A stretch of DNA of 64,000 nucleotides from an uncultured Spirochaetota bacterium (GTDB taxonomy: Bacteria > Spirochaetota > UBA4802 > UBA5550), in NCBI GenBank assembly GCA_937872225.1, contig CALMRZ010000038.1, forward strand, positions 62,001 through 126,000. Reading direction: 5' to 3'. The position numbers and the translations under genes were made by a program. A model generated the notes under the pieces. That model was not told the origin of the DNA, ran no database searches, and was given only the letters and a program-made list of their open reading frames with translations. Shown one piece after another: positions 1 to 8,782 of the stretch; the first letter of the stretch is position 1, and every line of letters begins with the position of its first letter.

Positions 1-294
1 GGAGGCCGCCTGGCCTATGCAGATGGTGGCCACGTCCGGCTTGATGTACTGCATGGTGTCGTAAATCGCAAGACCGGAGGTCACGATTCCCCCCGGGGAA
101 TTGATGTACAGGTAGATGTCCTTGTCCGGGTCTTCGGCCTCAAGGAACAGCATCTGGGCTATGACCAGGCTTGAAATATGGTCGTCGATGCCTTCGCCGA
201 GAAAAATGATCCTGTCTTTCAGCAGGCGGGAATATATATCATAGGACCGCTCGCCGCGGCTTGTTTGCTCTATTACAAAGGGGACCAGACTCAT
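1..294 (-). CDS. clpP: ATP-dependent Clp protease proteolytic subunit ClpP (partial, C-terminus off the window)
   Basis: Reading the minus strand from an ATG at 294 gives 98 codons beginning [19 protein letters not shown] and continuing through [10 protein letters not shown], the conserved ClpP strand leading to the oxyanion-hole glycines. The catalytic serine and histidine lie beyond the window edge. ClpP forms the tetradecameric serine protease that degrades substrates unfolded by ClpX or ClpA. A GAGGTG ribosome site lies at 303-308. The gene follows tig on the same strand, the usual tig-clpP order, but with a 456-bp gap that holds an inserted repeat. Identification is firm. Confidence 0.95.
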   Translation of the reverse strand, partial: MSLVPFVIEQTSRGERSYDIYSRLLKDRIIFLGEGIDDHISSLVIAQMLFLEAEDPDKDIYLYINSPGGIVTSGLAIYDTMQYIKPDVATICIGQAAS

Positions 295-612
295 GTTTTT
301 TTCACCTCGGATTTTTATTAAGCCGGCCCTGCAATCAGGGCCTTATGGCTTATCAGAATGTATACAATTAATGATTTAGAATCCACTAAATCGTTACAAC
401 TTTTATGTATTTTGTAATAATATTAGTTTCGGCAGAATGATCGGATTCCAACTACCCATTTTTCCATTTATATACATTCAGTATATCAAGATATATTAAA
501 ATGAGACATATATCAAGTAATTAATCGGCATATCTTTTTAATTTACCGTCCAACAGGCTTTTACAGGGATAAATCAGCATAAAACATAAAATCGAGGAAA
601 CTCATATCTGCT

Positions 613-735
613 GTCATCGCGAGCCGAGTGAAGCGATCCCGAAAATAACTTTATGCGGCAATGGGAATATACAGAATGCGCATCGGTAGTTTACAGAAAA
701 CAGGATTACTTCGTCGCCGCGCTCCTCGCAATGAT
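613..735. repeat. Palindromic intergenic repeat between tig and clpP
   Basis: The left end reads TCATCGCGAGCCGAGTGAAG and the right end, inverted, reads ATCATTGCGAGGAGCGCGGC; both are versions of the 'cattgcgagNNNcgaagcgaag' sequence found as mobile-looking intergenic repeats in many bacterial genomes. The two arms can pair imperfectly around a 60-bp middle. It occupies the tig-clpP spacer and separates two genes normally close together. No protein is supported here. The rest of 295-750 is AT-rich with no recognised element. Confidence 0.6.
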
Positions 736-750
736 AATAGAAAAACTGCC

Positions 751-2097
751 CTATCTCCTGCCCCTGGTGCGGGCGAATTCCTCGAAGGTTATCGGCTTCA
801 GCTTTTTCACCTTGGCGTTGTCATAGATGAATTCCATGGCGCCGTCCAGGAGGAGCTCCATTTCGATATTCTCCCGGCTCTCATTTTCGATTATGATCTT
901 CTCTATTTCTTCCACGGTCTTGTTGTTCCGCTTTGCTATGTTTTCAACAACCTCTTTGTAGCGGTTTTCATCGACCTTGATATCTTCTTTCTTGGCGATC
1001 TCCAACAGGGCCAGGGTCGTTTTGATCGTCCGGGTCGCCTCGTCATGGAGCCGGTTCCGGAAGCCCTCGGGCTCGATGCCCATCAGGGAGGCGAATTCAT
1101 CAAGGTTCTCGGAATAGTAACCGACGCTTTCGCAGGTCCTTTTGAAAAGCCTGCCCATCTCGTTCTGAATCATCGACTCGGGGAGATCAAACGTGCTGTC
1201 TTCGACGATCTGCTTGAGTATCTGGGCCTTGGCGTCGCCCTTCGTTTTTTCCGCGGTGTACTTTTCGAGATATTCCCGGGTCTTCGTACGGTACTGTTCA
1301 ACGGTATCGTAACCCATTTTCTTCGCAAATTCATCGTCAAGGGGCGGCAGTTCCATCGTGTTTAACTCGGTAACGACGACCAGGTATTTGACCTTCTGGC
1401 CGGCAAGGTCCGTAAGGTAATAATCCTTGGGATACTTGACCTCGACTTCTTTTTCCTCGCCGGCCTTCATGCCGGCGATATGCTTATCCAGGGCGGAATC
1501 GTCCTTGCTTCTCCCGACGACGATCTGGTATTCCTTGAAGTCAACGCTGTCGCGCTCCGAAGCGGCCACGTCATCGACCCGCTTCACCTGTATCTTGACC
1601 AGGTCGCCGTTCTGCACCGCGGCGCCCTCTTCTTTCTTATCTATCTTGGCCAGGCGCTCCCGCATGGCGGTAATCTCGGCTTCGACATCCCCGTTAACGA
1701 TCTCGCAGACCTGCTCGTCGGCGGACAATCCCTTGTACTTTCCCAGCTCGATCGTGGGAGGCACCTCGAAGGTTGCCTTGAAGGAAAAAGGCTCCCGGCG
1801 GGATATCCGCTCGAATTCGTACTGGGGATAGGCGATCGGATTGTACTGCTTTTCCTGCACCGCCTCGAGAAACATCGATTTCAATAAATTCTCCGCCACC
1901 TCCTGGTCGGCTTCCTTCTGGTAGCGGGCCTCCACCATGTGCAGGGGGGCCTTTCCTTTCCTGAAACCGTCGATCTTGGCGTAATTCTTGAACTTGTCAA
2001 ATACAGCCTTGTATTCCAGCTCGACTTTTTCTATCGGAACGCTGATCTGCAGTTCCATTCTCGCGTTATCAAGTTTTTTCTCGGTGATGTTCAGCAT
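751..2097 (-). CDS. tig: Trigger factor, ribosome-associated chaperone/peptidyl-prolyl isomerase
   Basis: Trigger factor binds at the ribosome exit tunnel and shields nascent chains. The 448-residue length is typical. The N-terminal domain contains the ribosome-docking signature GFRKGKAP at about residue 45, followed by a central FKBP-like region (about 150-240) and a long helical C-terminal chaperone domain. I place the start at the ATG at 2097 (MLNITEKKLDN) because AAGGGG lies about 6 bases upstream; an ATG six codons earlier (2115) has no ribosome site. It is followed on the same strand by clpP, the common chaperone-protease arrangement. Confidence 0.95.
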   Translation of the reverse strand: MLNITEKKLDNARMELQISVPIEKVELEYKAVFDKFKNYAKIDGFRKGKAPLHMVEARYQKEADQEVAENLLKSMFLEAVQEKQYNPIAYPQYEFERISRREPFSFKATFEVPPTIELGKYKGLSADEQVCEIVNGDVEAEITAMRERLAKIDKKEEGAAVQNGDLVKIQVKRVDDVAASERDSVDFKEYQIVVGRSKDDSALDKHIAGMKAGEEKEVEVKYPKDYYLTDLAGQKVKYLVVVTELNTMELPPLDDEFAKKMGYDTVEQYRTKTREYLEKYTAEKTKGDAKAQILKQIVEDSTFDLPESMIQNEMGRLFKRTCESVGYYSENLDEFASLMGIEPEGFRNRLHDEATRTIKTTLALLEIAKKEDIKVDENRYKEVVENIAKRNNKTVEEIEKIIIENESRENIEMELLLDGAMEFIYDNAKVKKLKPITFEEFARTRGRR

Positions 2098-2270
2098 GAG
2101 GTTCCCCTTGCGCATATCATATTAATGTACTTTCAGGTGCAAAGACCAGAGCCGCCCGAAACGGCAGGAATGTATCAAATATTTTAACGCTGACTTATGA
2201 GTCAAACATTTTTTTACATTTTGCCCATATTGTATACTCTGCCGGTAATAGAAGCGATACATCGATTATA

Positions 2271-2314
2271 ACAATAAAAAAGCCACCCATAATTCAAATT
2301 CTTACGGGTGGCTT
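2271..2314 (-). terminator. Rho-independent terminator of the Leu-Gly tRNA unit
   Basis: On the minus strand an AGCCACCC stem, a loop and GGGTGGCT are followed by TTTTTTATTG. It lies directly after the tRNA-Gly gene. Confidence 0.85.
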
Positions 2315-2320
2315 TCACTG

Positions 2321-2392
<72 letters not shown>

Positions 2393-2397
2393 AAAAT

Positions 2398-2479
2398 TGC
2401 GAGCGAAGGGAATCGAACCCCCACGCCTTTCGGCACTAGATCCTAAGTCTAGCGTGTCTGCCAGTTCCACCACGCTCGC
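2398..2479 (-). tRNA. tRNA-Leu (TAG)
   Basis: The acceptor stem GCGAGCG pairs with CGCTCGC; the anticodon stem-loop CTAGACTTAGGATCTAG gives anticodon TAG; a class II variable arm and T-arm GGGGTTCGATTCCC follow. Discriminator A, no encoded CCA. It is transcribed with tRNA-Gly, which follows 5 bases downstream. Confidence 0.96.
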
Positions 2480-2530
2480 GCAGAATCTATGGCAACTATG
2501 GTTCGACCCCTGTAAATTACAAGTTTTTTT

Positions 2531-2764
2531 TTACTTGTGGCAGCCTGGACCGAGACACGCAGGCATCTTTTCAAGGGCCTTGACGTTCTGTCCTTTTTTC
2601 TTTTCGATCTTGTTCGCGGTGTGGCAATATCCGCAATTGATGTTTTTGCCGTCTTTTTTCTTGCCCGCGTGCTTCTGCTGAATAGCCGGGTTCCCCATTA
2701 CGTTCGAAACCGCAAAGGCCATAACCAGAGCCATTACCGCAGAAAACAGGTAGAATTTTTTCAT
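2531..2764 (-). CDS. Small secreted c-type-haem-like protein with CXXCH and CX4CH sites
   Basis: The 77-residue product starts MKKFYLFSAVMALVMAFAVS, a clear signal peptide. The mature part is lysine rich and contains C44-G-Y-C47-H48, a standard covalent haem site, and a C-terminal C70-LGPG-C75-H76, a CX4CH motif seen in some multihaem cytochromes. H32 could serve as an axial ligand. It is likely a periplasmic mono- or dihaem electron carrier, but no named family is recognised. An AAGGAG-type site (TCAAGGAGATTTCA) precedes the start. It stands upstream of the tRNA-Leu/Gly genes with no enzyme partner adjacent. Confidence 0.7.
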   Translation of the reverse strand: MKKFYLFSAVMALVMAFAVSNVMGNPAIQQKHAGKKKDGKNINCGYCHTANKIEKKKGQNVKALEKMPACLGPGCHK

Positions 2765-2882
2765 TGAAATCTCCTTGATTTAATGATATCCGATAACGTA
2801 GTGTAAATTACTGACAATGCCCCGAAGCGTCAATAAAATTTTTTTGAATATAACTAATAAATTTTTACTACTCCCCCCCTGT

Positions 2883-2944
2883 CCCGCGTTCTCAGGATGA
2901 GGTTGATGCCAACGCAGGGACAGGATGTCCCGAATGCGTCGGCC
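2883..2944 (+). repeat. Dispersed 60-bp structured repeat, copy A
   Basis: It begins CCCGCGTTCTCAGGATGAGG and contains the hairpin GGGACA-GGA-TGTCCC at 2917-2931. Diverged copies lie at 33454-33515 (inverted) and 49636-49696. The surrounding intergenic DNA (2765-3061) shows no gene. Confidence 0.75.
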
Positions 2945-3061
2945 CAAAGGGGGCGTGTGAGAAATACTTTATGCAATACGTTAATGACCAAATAGTGATA
3001 TAACAATCTTCTATCATCATAAAAAAAGTTTGATAATTACTGTGGCCTCTATAAGTACTAA

Positions 3062-3835
3062 TTGGATGATCATGGTTCATGCCCCCTCGGGGGGACAGGG
3101 GGATCACAACAATTGAAACTAACCATATTATTTGAGGACAACCACATCATAGCCGTGGAGAAAGAAGCCGGCATCCTTTCGCAGGGAGACTCAAGCGGCG
3201 AACCTTCCCTTCTTGACGAGGTCAGAGATTATATTAAGGAAAGATACAACAAGCCGGGCAAAGTGTTTATCGGCCTGGTGCACCGGCTGGACAGGCCGGT
3301 TTCCGGCATCATGGTCTTCGCCAGGACCTCCAAGGCGGCGGAGCGGCTCCACCGTGAGTTCGCCGGCCGCGGCGTGATCAAGATGTACCTCGCACTGGTG
3401 GAAAAGAAAGGCGCGCTACCGTCCGATGAATGGGTTGAATGCGAAGATGAGCTGGTGGGAAAGCGCGGATATTCGGAACGGGCCGGAAGCGGCAGCAGGA
3501 ACGTCAGGACCGCGAAAATGCGCTACCGCCTGGCGGTTTCGAACGGGCGCTACGCTTTGCTCCTGGTCCATCTCCTCACCGGAAGGAAGCACCAGATCAG
3601 GGCGCAGCTTTCGATGCGGGGGATGCCCATCGTGGGCGACGAGACCTACGGGTCCGGCGAAAGGCTCCCTGACGGCTCCATCTGCCTCCACGCGGCGTAC
3701 ATGGGCTTCAGGCATCCCGTTAAAGACGAGCGCGTGGAACTGTTTTCTGAAGCGCCGCGGAGGATTGCGGAGAGGATTGAGGCAGACGATACCATAAGGG
3801 AAAAAATCATTTCATCATTGGATAATTTTTCATAG
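3062..3835 (+). CDS. RluA/RluD-family RNA pseudouridine synthase
   Basis: The enzyme converts uridine to pseudouridine in rRNA or tRNA. The family signature HRLDRPVSG with catalytic Asp is at about residue 77, followed by the KMYLALVEKK strand and the RKHQIRAQLSMRGMPIVGD motif. No S4 domain is seen. The annotated start adds about 17 unlikely residues (glycine-rich MDDHGSCPLGG) read from repeat-like DNA; a TTG at 3113 giving LKLTILFEDNHIIAVEKE, preceded by GGGGGA, is a better start. The closest E. coli relatives would be RluA, RluC or RluD, and the substrate uridine cannot be told from sequence. Confidence 0.9.
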   Translation: MDDHGSCPLGGTGGSQQLKLTILFEDNHIIAVEKEAGILSQGDSSGEPSLLDEVRDYIKERYNKPGKVFIGLVHRLDRPVSGIMVFARTSKAAERLHREFAGRGVIKMYLALVEKKGALPSDEWVECEDELVGKRGYSERAGSGSRNVRTAKMRYRLAVSNGRYALLLVHLLTGRKHQIRAQLSMRGMPIVGDETYGSGERLPDGSICLHAAYMGFRHPVKDERVELFSEAPRRIAERIEADDTIREKIISSLDNFS

Positions 3836-3971
3836 GACGAACCTCCTTTCCAGCCGGCGTACAACCCGTGGCGGCCTTCCTTTATCCTTTTTATGGAGCG
3901 GAGACCGCGGGGGGTGAGGATAACATCCGGGGTTCAGAGCCTCATGCCGGAAACAGGGGGGTCAAAGCGCC

Positions 3972-6479
3972 CTACCGGGACTTTTCCGGCTTCAGCACCA
4001 GCACGTCCTCGTACTGCTCCTCCACCGCCTTCTTCCCGAAGGGAAGCGGATGGTTCTTCCCGTTCAGCCAGAAGGGAAGCATGTCGTCATAGTGTCCGCT
4101 GGAGGGATTGCCCGACTGGCCCGGCACATGGACCAGGAATGCCGGCTCTTTCAGGCCGAAATCCACGACCAGGCGCATGGCGGGTATTTCAACCACATCA
4201 AAGTTCTTTCCATAGGCGGGCGTGGCGACATTGACGGTGTGACCGTCGCCCCCGGCGAGATAGGGCCCGCGGTTGAAAAAACCATGGAACACCGGGATGC
4301 TCCCGGTGACATGGTGCTTCCAGTGGTAGGTATGGAGCCTGCCCCACTGCCACTTGGCGCGGTTGCCGCCCATGCGGTCCTCGCACAGGAGGATGGCGCT
4401 GCTGAGGGCCTCGGCGAGGACGTCCCACTTGGTTTCCTTCCGTTTGGTTTTCACGTTGTCCCAGAAGGGGGAATCCTCCCTTCCCAGTACGTGGTCCTGC
4501 GGTGCCCCGTATTTCATGAGAGGCAACGACAGGAACGACTCCCACGCCATGCCGTTTTCCGGGCCCAGCTCATCAAAGAATAGTTCCCTCGTCGCGCAGT
4601 GCATGAAGGCGCCCAGCACGGCCGCCGACGCCGAGTTCTCGTCCATGACGGCGTTGAAGCGCTCCGGCTTCAGGAATTCCAGGGCCTCCCGGGCGTTCCC
4701 CGCCTTTTCCTCGCCCATTGCGGCAATGGCCCTGCGGACCCTGACGGCAGAATTCCCCCTGAAGAGAAGGTCCTGTATCTTTCTGGCCATGAGGGAAAGG
4801 CGGTCAAACTGGAGCTTCATCATGTCGCCGGCGGTCGCCTTCCGCGTGTGCCCCAGGACCTGGTTGATGCGCTCAACCCGTTCCGGGGGGCACCAGCTCG
4901 ACGTCAGATGATACTGGTATTTTTTATCAACGGTCCGGTCATTTGCCGTTGCGATGAAGCCCGAGGCCGGGTTTTCCAGGTGGGGGTTCTTGTCCATCGG
5001 CACGAAGCCGTTCCAGTCATAATCGCCGTCCCAGCCGGGAGACGGGAGCTGGCCGGTCCCCTTTTTTCTGGTCGGGAACTTGCCGGACACCTGCCACCCG
5101 ATGCCGTCGCGGTCGGCATAGACGAAGTTCAGGTAGGCGGTTTCTATGTTCAGTACGGCTGAACGCAGCTCGGCCGCGGTCCTGACCCTGCCGAGGTCCA
5201 TAATGCCTTTCAATGATTTGGCGCCGTCCCCCAGGGCCCATGAAAGGGCCAGGCCGTACCCGGTCCTGACCGGCAGGGGCCGCATCGGCATCTCCGGCGG
5301 AAAAGGCATCTCGGCCAGGGCGTCGTTGAGGAGCGGCCCGTGCTGCGTGGAAGAGATTTCTCTGACCACCGTCTTTCCGTCGCGGATTTTAAACTCTTCG
5401 CGGCGCACCTGGAGGGGAAGCCACTGGTTCTTGTAAAGATAGCGCTTTTCGCCGCCCTCGGTCCTGATCTGTTCCACGAAGATGTCCTGGTTGTCGGCCA
5501 TGACCATGGTGACGCCCCAGGCGACGGCGCCGTTGGAGCCCAGGATCACCGGGGGGATGCCGGGGGCGGTCACGCCGGCGGCCTCGTAGGTGGGGCACTT
5601 CAGGTGGACCATCATCCACGAGTTGGGCATCATCAGCTCAAGGTGCGTGTCATTACACAGGATGGGACGGCCGCTTTTCGTTTTAGACCCGGCAAGGGCC
5701 CAGTTATTGGAGGCCGGCAGGCCGACAGACAGGTACCGACGGAGGCCGTCCCTGAGGACGCCCGCCTTCACCGCGAGGCGGTTCAGATCGCGCGGGTTTA
5801 TCGGGGCCAGTTTTTTCGCCTCTTCGACGGGCAGATCCTCATCGGGATAGACCGGGAAGAGCCACGCGGCGCGGTCATACCCGACACGGCCCGCAAGGTT
5901 CAAAAAATCGAGCTCTTCAAGATAATTATAGGAAAGTGAAAAATTCATCATCGCGACCACGAAGAGGGAGTCGCGGGCCTGCCATTTCTCCGGCCGGTAG
6001 CCGGCAAGGGTAAACTCGACCGGCAGATGAGGGTGGTTCGCGACATAGGCGTTGACCCCCCGTGCGTAGCTTTCAAGGACGGCCAGCGACTGGGGGTCCA
6101 GTTTTTTCATCGTATCTTCGACGGCGGCGGCAGCGCCGAGGGTCCTCATGAACAGGTCTATTGCAAATCCCTCTTGGCCGATGACCTCGGAAATCCTTCC
6201 CTGCATGACCATCTTCATCATTATCATCTGCCAGAGCCGGTCAGAGGCGCTGACATAGCCGGCGGCGAAGAACAGGTCCTCCTCGCTTTTTGCCTCTATG
6301 TACGGAACCCCGAGCCTGTCGCGCCGGACGATCACCCTTTCAGCGAGGCCTTTGATCGTTACCGTCCCGTCGGGGTCATCCACCGACCTGGCGAACTGCT
6401 GCTTCAGGTTGTATTCAAGGGAAAAGACGGCTGTCAGGATGATGATCAGGGAGATGACAACGGCCTTGGCCACTTTCAT
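3972..6479 (-). CDS. Penicillin acylase family (Ntn-hydrolase) amidohydrolase
   Basis: This 835-residue protein has an N-terminal signal/anchor (VVISLIIILTAVFSLEY) and the features of penicillin amidases, which self-cleave to expose an N-terminal serine nucleophile. The site is GLPASNNWALAG with Ser257, preceded by the linker region that would be removed. Downstream are the expected TAPGIPPVILGSNGAVAWG stretch and an asparagine-rich motif. Substrates in the family include acyl-homoserine lactones, beta-lactams and other N-acyl amides; none can be assigned here. I use the ATG at 6479 (MKVAKAV), which has GGAG 8 bases upstream, rather than one 15 codons earlier. It is probably periplasmic. Confidence 0.9.
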   Translation of the reverse strand: MKVAKAVVISLIIILTAVFSLEYNLKQQFARSVDDPDGTVTIKGLAERVIVRRDRLGVPYIEAKSEEDLFFAAGYVSASDRLWQMIMMKMVMQGRISEVIGQEGFAIDLFMRTLGAAAAVEDTMKKLDPQSLAVLESYARGVNAYVANHPHLPVEFTLAGYRPEKWQARDSLFVVAMMNFSLSYNYLEELDFLNLAGRVGYDRAAWLFPVYPDEDLPVEEAKKLAPINPRDLNRLAVKAGVLRDGLRRYLSVGLPASNNWALAGSKTKSGRPILCNDTHLELMMPNSWMMVHLKCPTYEAAGVTAPGIPPVILGSNGAVAWGVTMVMADNQDIFVEQIRTEGGEKRYLYKNQWLPLQVRREEFKIRDGKTVVREISSTQHGPLLNDALAEMPFPPEMPMRPLPVRTGYGLALSWALGDGAKSLKGIMDLGRVRTAAELRSAVLNIETAYLNFVYADRDGIGWQVSGKFPTRKKGTGQLPSPGWDGDYDWNGFVPMDKNPHLENPASGFIATANDRTVDKKYQYHLTSSWCPPERVERINQVLGHTRKATAGDMMKLQFDRLSLMARKIQDLLFRGNSAVRVRRAIAAMGEEKAGNAREALEFLKPERFNAVMDENSASAAVLGAFMHCATRELFFDELGPENGMAWESFLSLPLMKYGAPQDHVLGREDSPFWDNVKTKRKETKWDVLAEALSSAILLCEDRMGGNRAKWQWGRLHTYHWKHHVTGSIPVFHGFFNRGPYLAGGDGHTVNVATPAYGKNFDVVEIPAMRLVVDFGLKEPAFLVHVPGQSGNPSSGHYDDMLPFWLNGKNHPLPFGKKAVEEQYEDVLVLKPEKSR

Positions 6480-6739
6480 TGCGCTGCTCCGGTTACAATA
6501 AAGATCACAAGCTGCAGAATGCAAAATGTCACACAGGCGCCGTAATAAATCAAGATAATTATTGCATCGTTTCTCACCGCTGGGGCCCCGGCGCGACGCC
6601 TAAAACAGGCTTGACAAAATGCAATTGCCGTGTATTCAAATACATCGCCTGCGGGGCGGATCCGGCAAGCAGTACAAGGCGGCAGTGGGCCGCTGTTTCG
6701 ACCGAACGCCCCACTCGACAGGGATGGAGACAGGGCACC

Positions 6740-7633
6740 ATGGCCACAGACGAATTTGACTCATTGTTCGACGACGAACCGGTAGACAGTAAAAAAAGCA
6801 AAGAGGTCGACGATCTTTTTACCTTTGACGAACCGCTGCCTCAAAAACCGGCCGAAAAACCGCAGCAGGCGCTGAAGCAAGCACCCCATGACAAATCCGA
6901 GCCCGGGCCGCCCCAGCACCCCCAGCAGAGGAAGCGCTCCTCGGAGGACTTCCAGCCCGACATGGACGCCCTGGTCATAACCGCCCAGTCACCCCTTATC
7001 ATAGAAGGGATGAAGTGCCTCACCATGAAGGATTTCACCGCCAACACGACCCAGGTCTACGCCGAGGCCATGAAGGGCGTGGAGGTCTTCATTAAAATAC
7101 TGGAGCGCAACCCGAACAATTACAACAAGCTCTCCGCGGTGATCAACTCGGACCCCGACTGCAAGGAGATCGAGTCCGTCGCATTCCGGCTCTACAAGAC
7201 CAAGAACCGCGTCATGCCGGAATCGGACAACCAGAGGCTCAATGCCTACGAGATGCTGCGCAACCGCCTTAAGATCGGCTACAACAAGGCCCTCATCAGC
7301 ACATCGATGCTTTCCATCAAGAAATATTTTCTTCTTTCGGGGACCCTCGACCAGGAAAAAATAACCCAGATGGTGCTGAACAACAACAAGGAGCTCAAGA
7401 GCGACGTCATCAAGTACATCCAGCACCTGAACATCGCGGTGCAGCTCATGAAAATCGGCGATTACGAGATCACCCGGGGGCTGCGCGGCCGGGACCTCAA
7501 CACCTTCGTCATCAGGGCCAGCCAGCTCCTCGCCTATTACTACCTCGCCGCCGGCGACGGCAGCGCCGAGGAATATTACCGCCGCATGCACGACAATTAC
7601 AAGAAGTACTTCATTATCCGCGACCCGGACTGA
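6740..7633 (+). CDS. Conserved-looking protein of unknown function
   Basis: The 297-residue product is not recognised. Residues 1-70 (MATDEFDSLFDDEPVDSKKS...) are acidic, proline- and glutamine-rich and probably disordered. Residues 75-297 look globular and helical (YAEAMKGVEVFIKILERN, YEMLRNRLKIGYNKALIS) with a C-terminal tyrosine cluster LLAYYYLAAGDG. No signal peptide or membrane segment is seen, so it is likely cytoplasmic. The start is the ATG at 6740 with GGAGA 9 bases upstream; the open frame extends further upstream but that part reads as low-quality sequence. It converges with hemW, leaving 6 bases between stop codons. Confidence 0.75.
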   Translation: MATDEFDSLFDDEPVDSKKSKEVDDLFTFDEPLPQKPAEKPQQALKQAPHDKSEPGPPQHPQQRKRSSEDFQPDMDALVITAQSPLIIEGMKCLTMKDFTANTTQVYAEAMKGVEVFIKILERNPNNYNKLSAVINSDPDCKEIESVAFRLYKTKNRVMPESDNQRLNAYEMLRNRLKIGYNKALISTSMLSIKKYFLLSGTLDQEKITQMVLNNNKELKSDVIKYIQHLNIAVQLMKIGDYEITRGLRGRDLNTFVIRASQLLAYYYLAAGDGSAEEYYRRMHDNYKKYFIIRDPD

Positions 7634-7639
7634 CCGTCC

Positions 7640-8782
7640 CTACAACAGCGGCTCCAGGATGCCATAAATGACCCGGTCGGCGACCATGATGCCCCGCGCC
7701 GTCAGCCGCACCGTCCTCCGCGCATCCGTATCAACCGCCGCCAGCCCGTCCGATACCGCTTTCCCGATCCTCTCCATGACGGCTGGCGGAAGGGGGAAGG
7801 AAAGCCGCTCCTCCATTTCATCAAGGGAGATGCCTTTCAGAAGGCGCAGTCCGGTCATGAGGTATTCGACCGCGGCCGATTCCGGGGAACGCGCGTCATG
7901 TACCAGGACTGCGCGGTCAGCGGCGAGATACTCCTCCACGGTCATGGCATTGATGTAACGCTCGCCCCCGACAAAGGAATGGGCGCCGGGCCCCAGGCCG
8001 AGGTACGGCTCGAAGCGCCAGTACTTCATGTTGTGCCTTGATTCAAAGCCGGGCAGCGCGTAGTTGGAGATCTCGTAATGGCCATAGCCGTGTTTTGAAA
8101 GAAGTTCCATGGTCAGCCCGAAGAGGCGGGCCTGCCCGGCTTCAGCGGCCTCGTCGGGGACCATCCTCCGGGACAGGGGCGTGTTCTTTTCGATTGAAAG
8201 GACATAGGCCGAAATGTGCCGCGGCCGGTACGCCGCCACCAGGTCGATATCGCGGGCCAGTTCCCCGGCGGTCTGCGTCGGGATGCCGGTGATGATATCG
8301 GCGCACTGGGCGATGCCGGGAACGCTGAAAAAAACCTCCAGATCCCGGGCCGTGCAGGGCAACGCCGATCTGCCGATCAGCCGGTGGAGCCGCTCCGAAA
8401 GGGTCTGCACGCCGAGGACGACGCGGGTCACGCCGGCGTCCCGGAAGGAGTCCAGGGCGTCTGCCGACACGCCGCCGGGATTCATCTCCAGGGTTATCTC
8501 GGCCGCGGGGGCCAGCGCGACGTTCTGACGGACACCATCCAGCAGTTCCTTCACCTGCCCAGCGGTCAGGAGGGACGGCGTGCCGCCGCCGAAGTAGACG
8601 GTGTCGGCCGATGAAAAACCTGCGGCCGGCAGCCGGCGCCTAATTTCATCGGTGAGGCGGCGGATATAATTCGCCGGTATGACGGCATCTCCCGGGATAT
8701 GCCCCAGCGGCACGGAATAGAAATTACAGTAATCGCATTTCCTTCGGCAAAAGGGAACATGGATATAGACGCCGCCGGTCAT
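7640..8782 (-). CDS. hemW: Radical SAM haem chaperone HemW (coproporphyrinogen III oxidase-like)
   Basis: HemW proteins insert haem into respiratory enzymes using a SAM-bound 4Fe-4S cluster. The product (380 residues) opens MTGGVYIHVPFCRRKCDYC with cluster cysteines C12, C16 and C19, followed by YFGGGTPSLL and EITLEMNPG, all typical. The YC followed by N rather than DF-rich HemN sequence, and the C-terminal YEISNYALPGF and MKYWRFEPYLGLGPGAHSF motifs, favour HemW over true HemN. Its ATG overlaps the stop of nagZ by ATGA, so the two are translationally coupled. Confidence 0.9.
   Translation of the reverse strand: MTGGVYIHVPFCRRKCDYCNFYSVPLGHIPGDAVIPANYIRRLTDEIRRRLPAAGFSSADTVYFGGGTPSLLTAGQVKELLDGVRQNVALAPAAEITLEMNPGGVSADALDSFRDAGVTRVVLGVQTLSERLHRLIGRSALPCTARDLEVFFSVPGIAQCADIITGIPTQTAGELARDIDLVAAYRPRHISAYVLSIEKNTPLSRRMVPDEAAEAGQARLFGLTMELLSKHGYGHYEISNYALPGFESRHNMKYWRFEPYLGLGPGAHSFVGGERYINAMTVEEYLAADRAVLVHDARSPESAAVEYLMTGLRLLKGISLDEMEERLSFPLPPAVMERIGKAVSDGLAAVDTDARRTVRLTARGIMVADRVIYGILEPLL

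Noticed and set aside
2892-3107. 71-codon minus-strand frame in the repeat A region
   Set aside because: It reads through repeat DNA with no ribosome site; not a gene.
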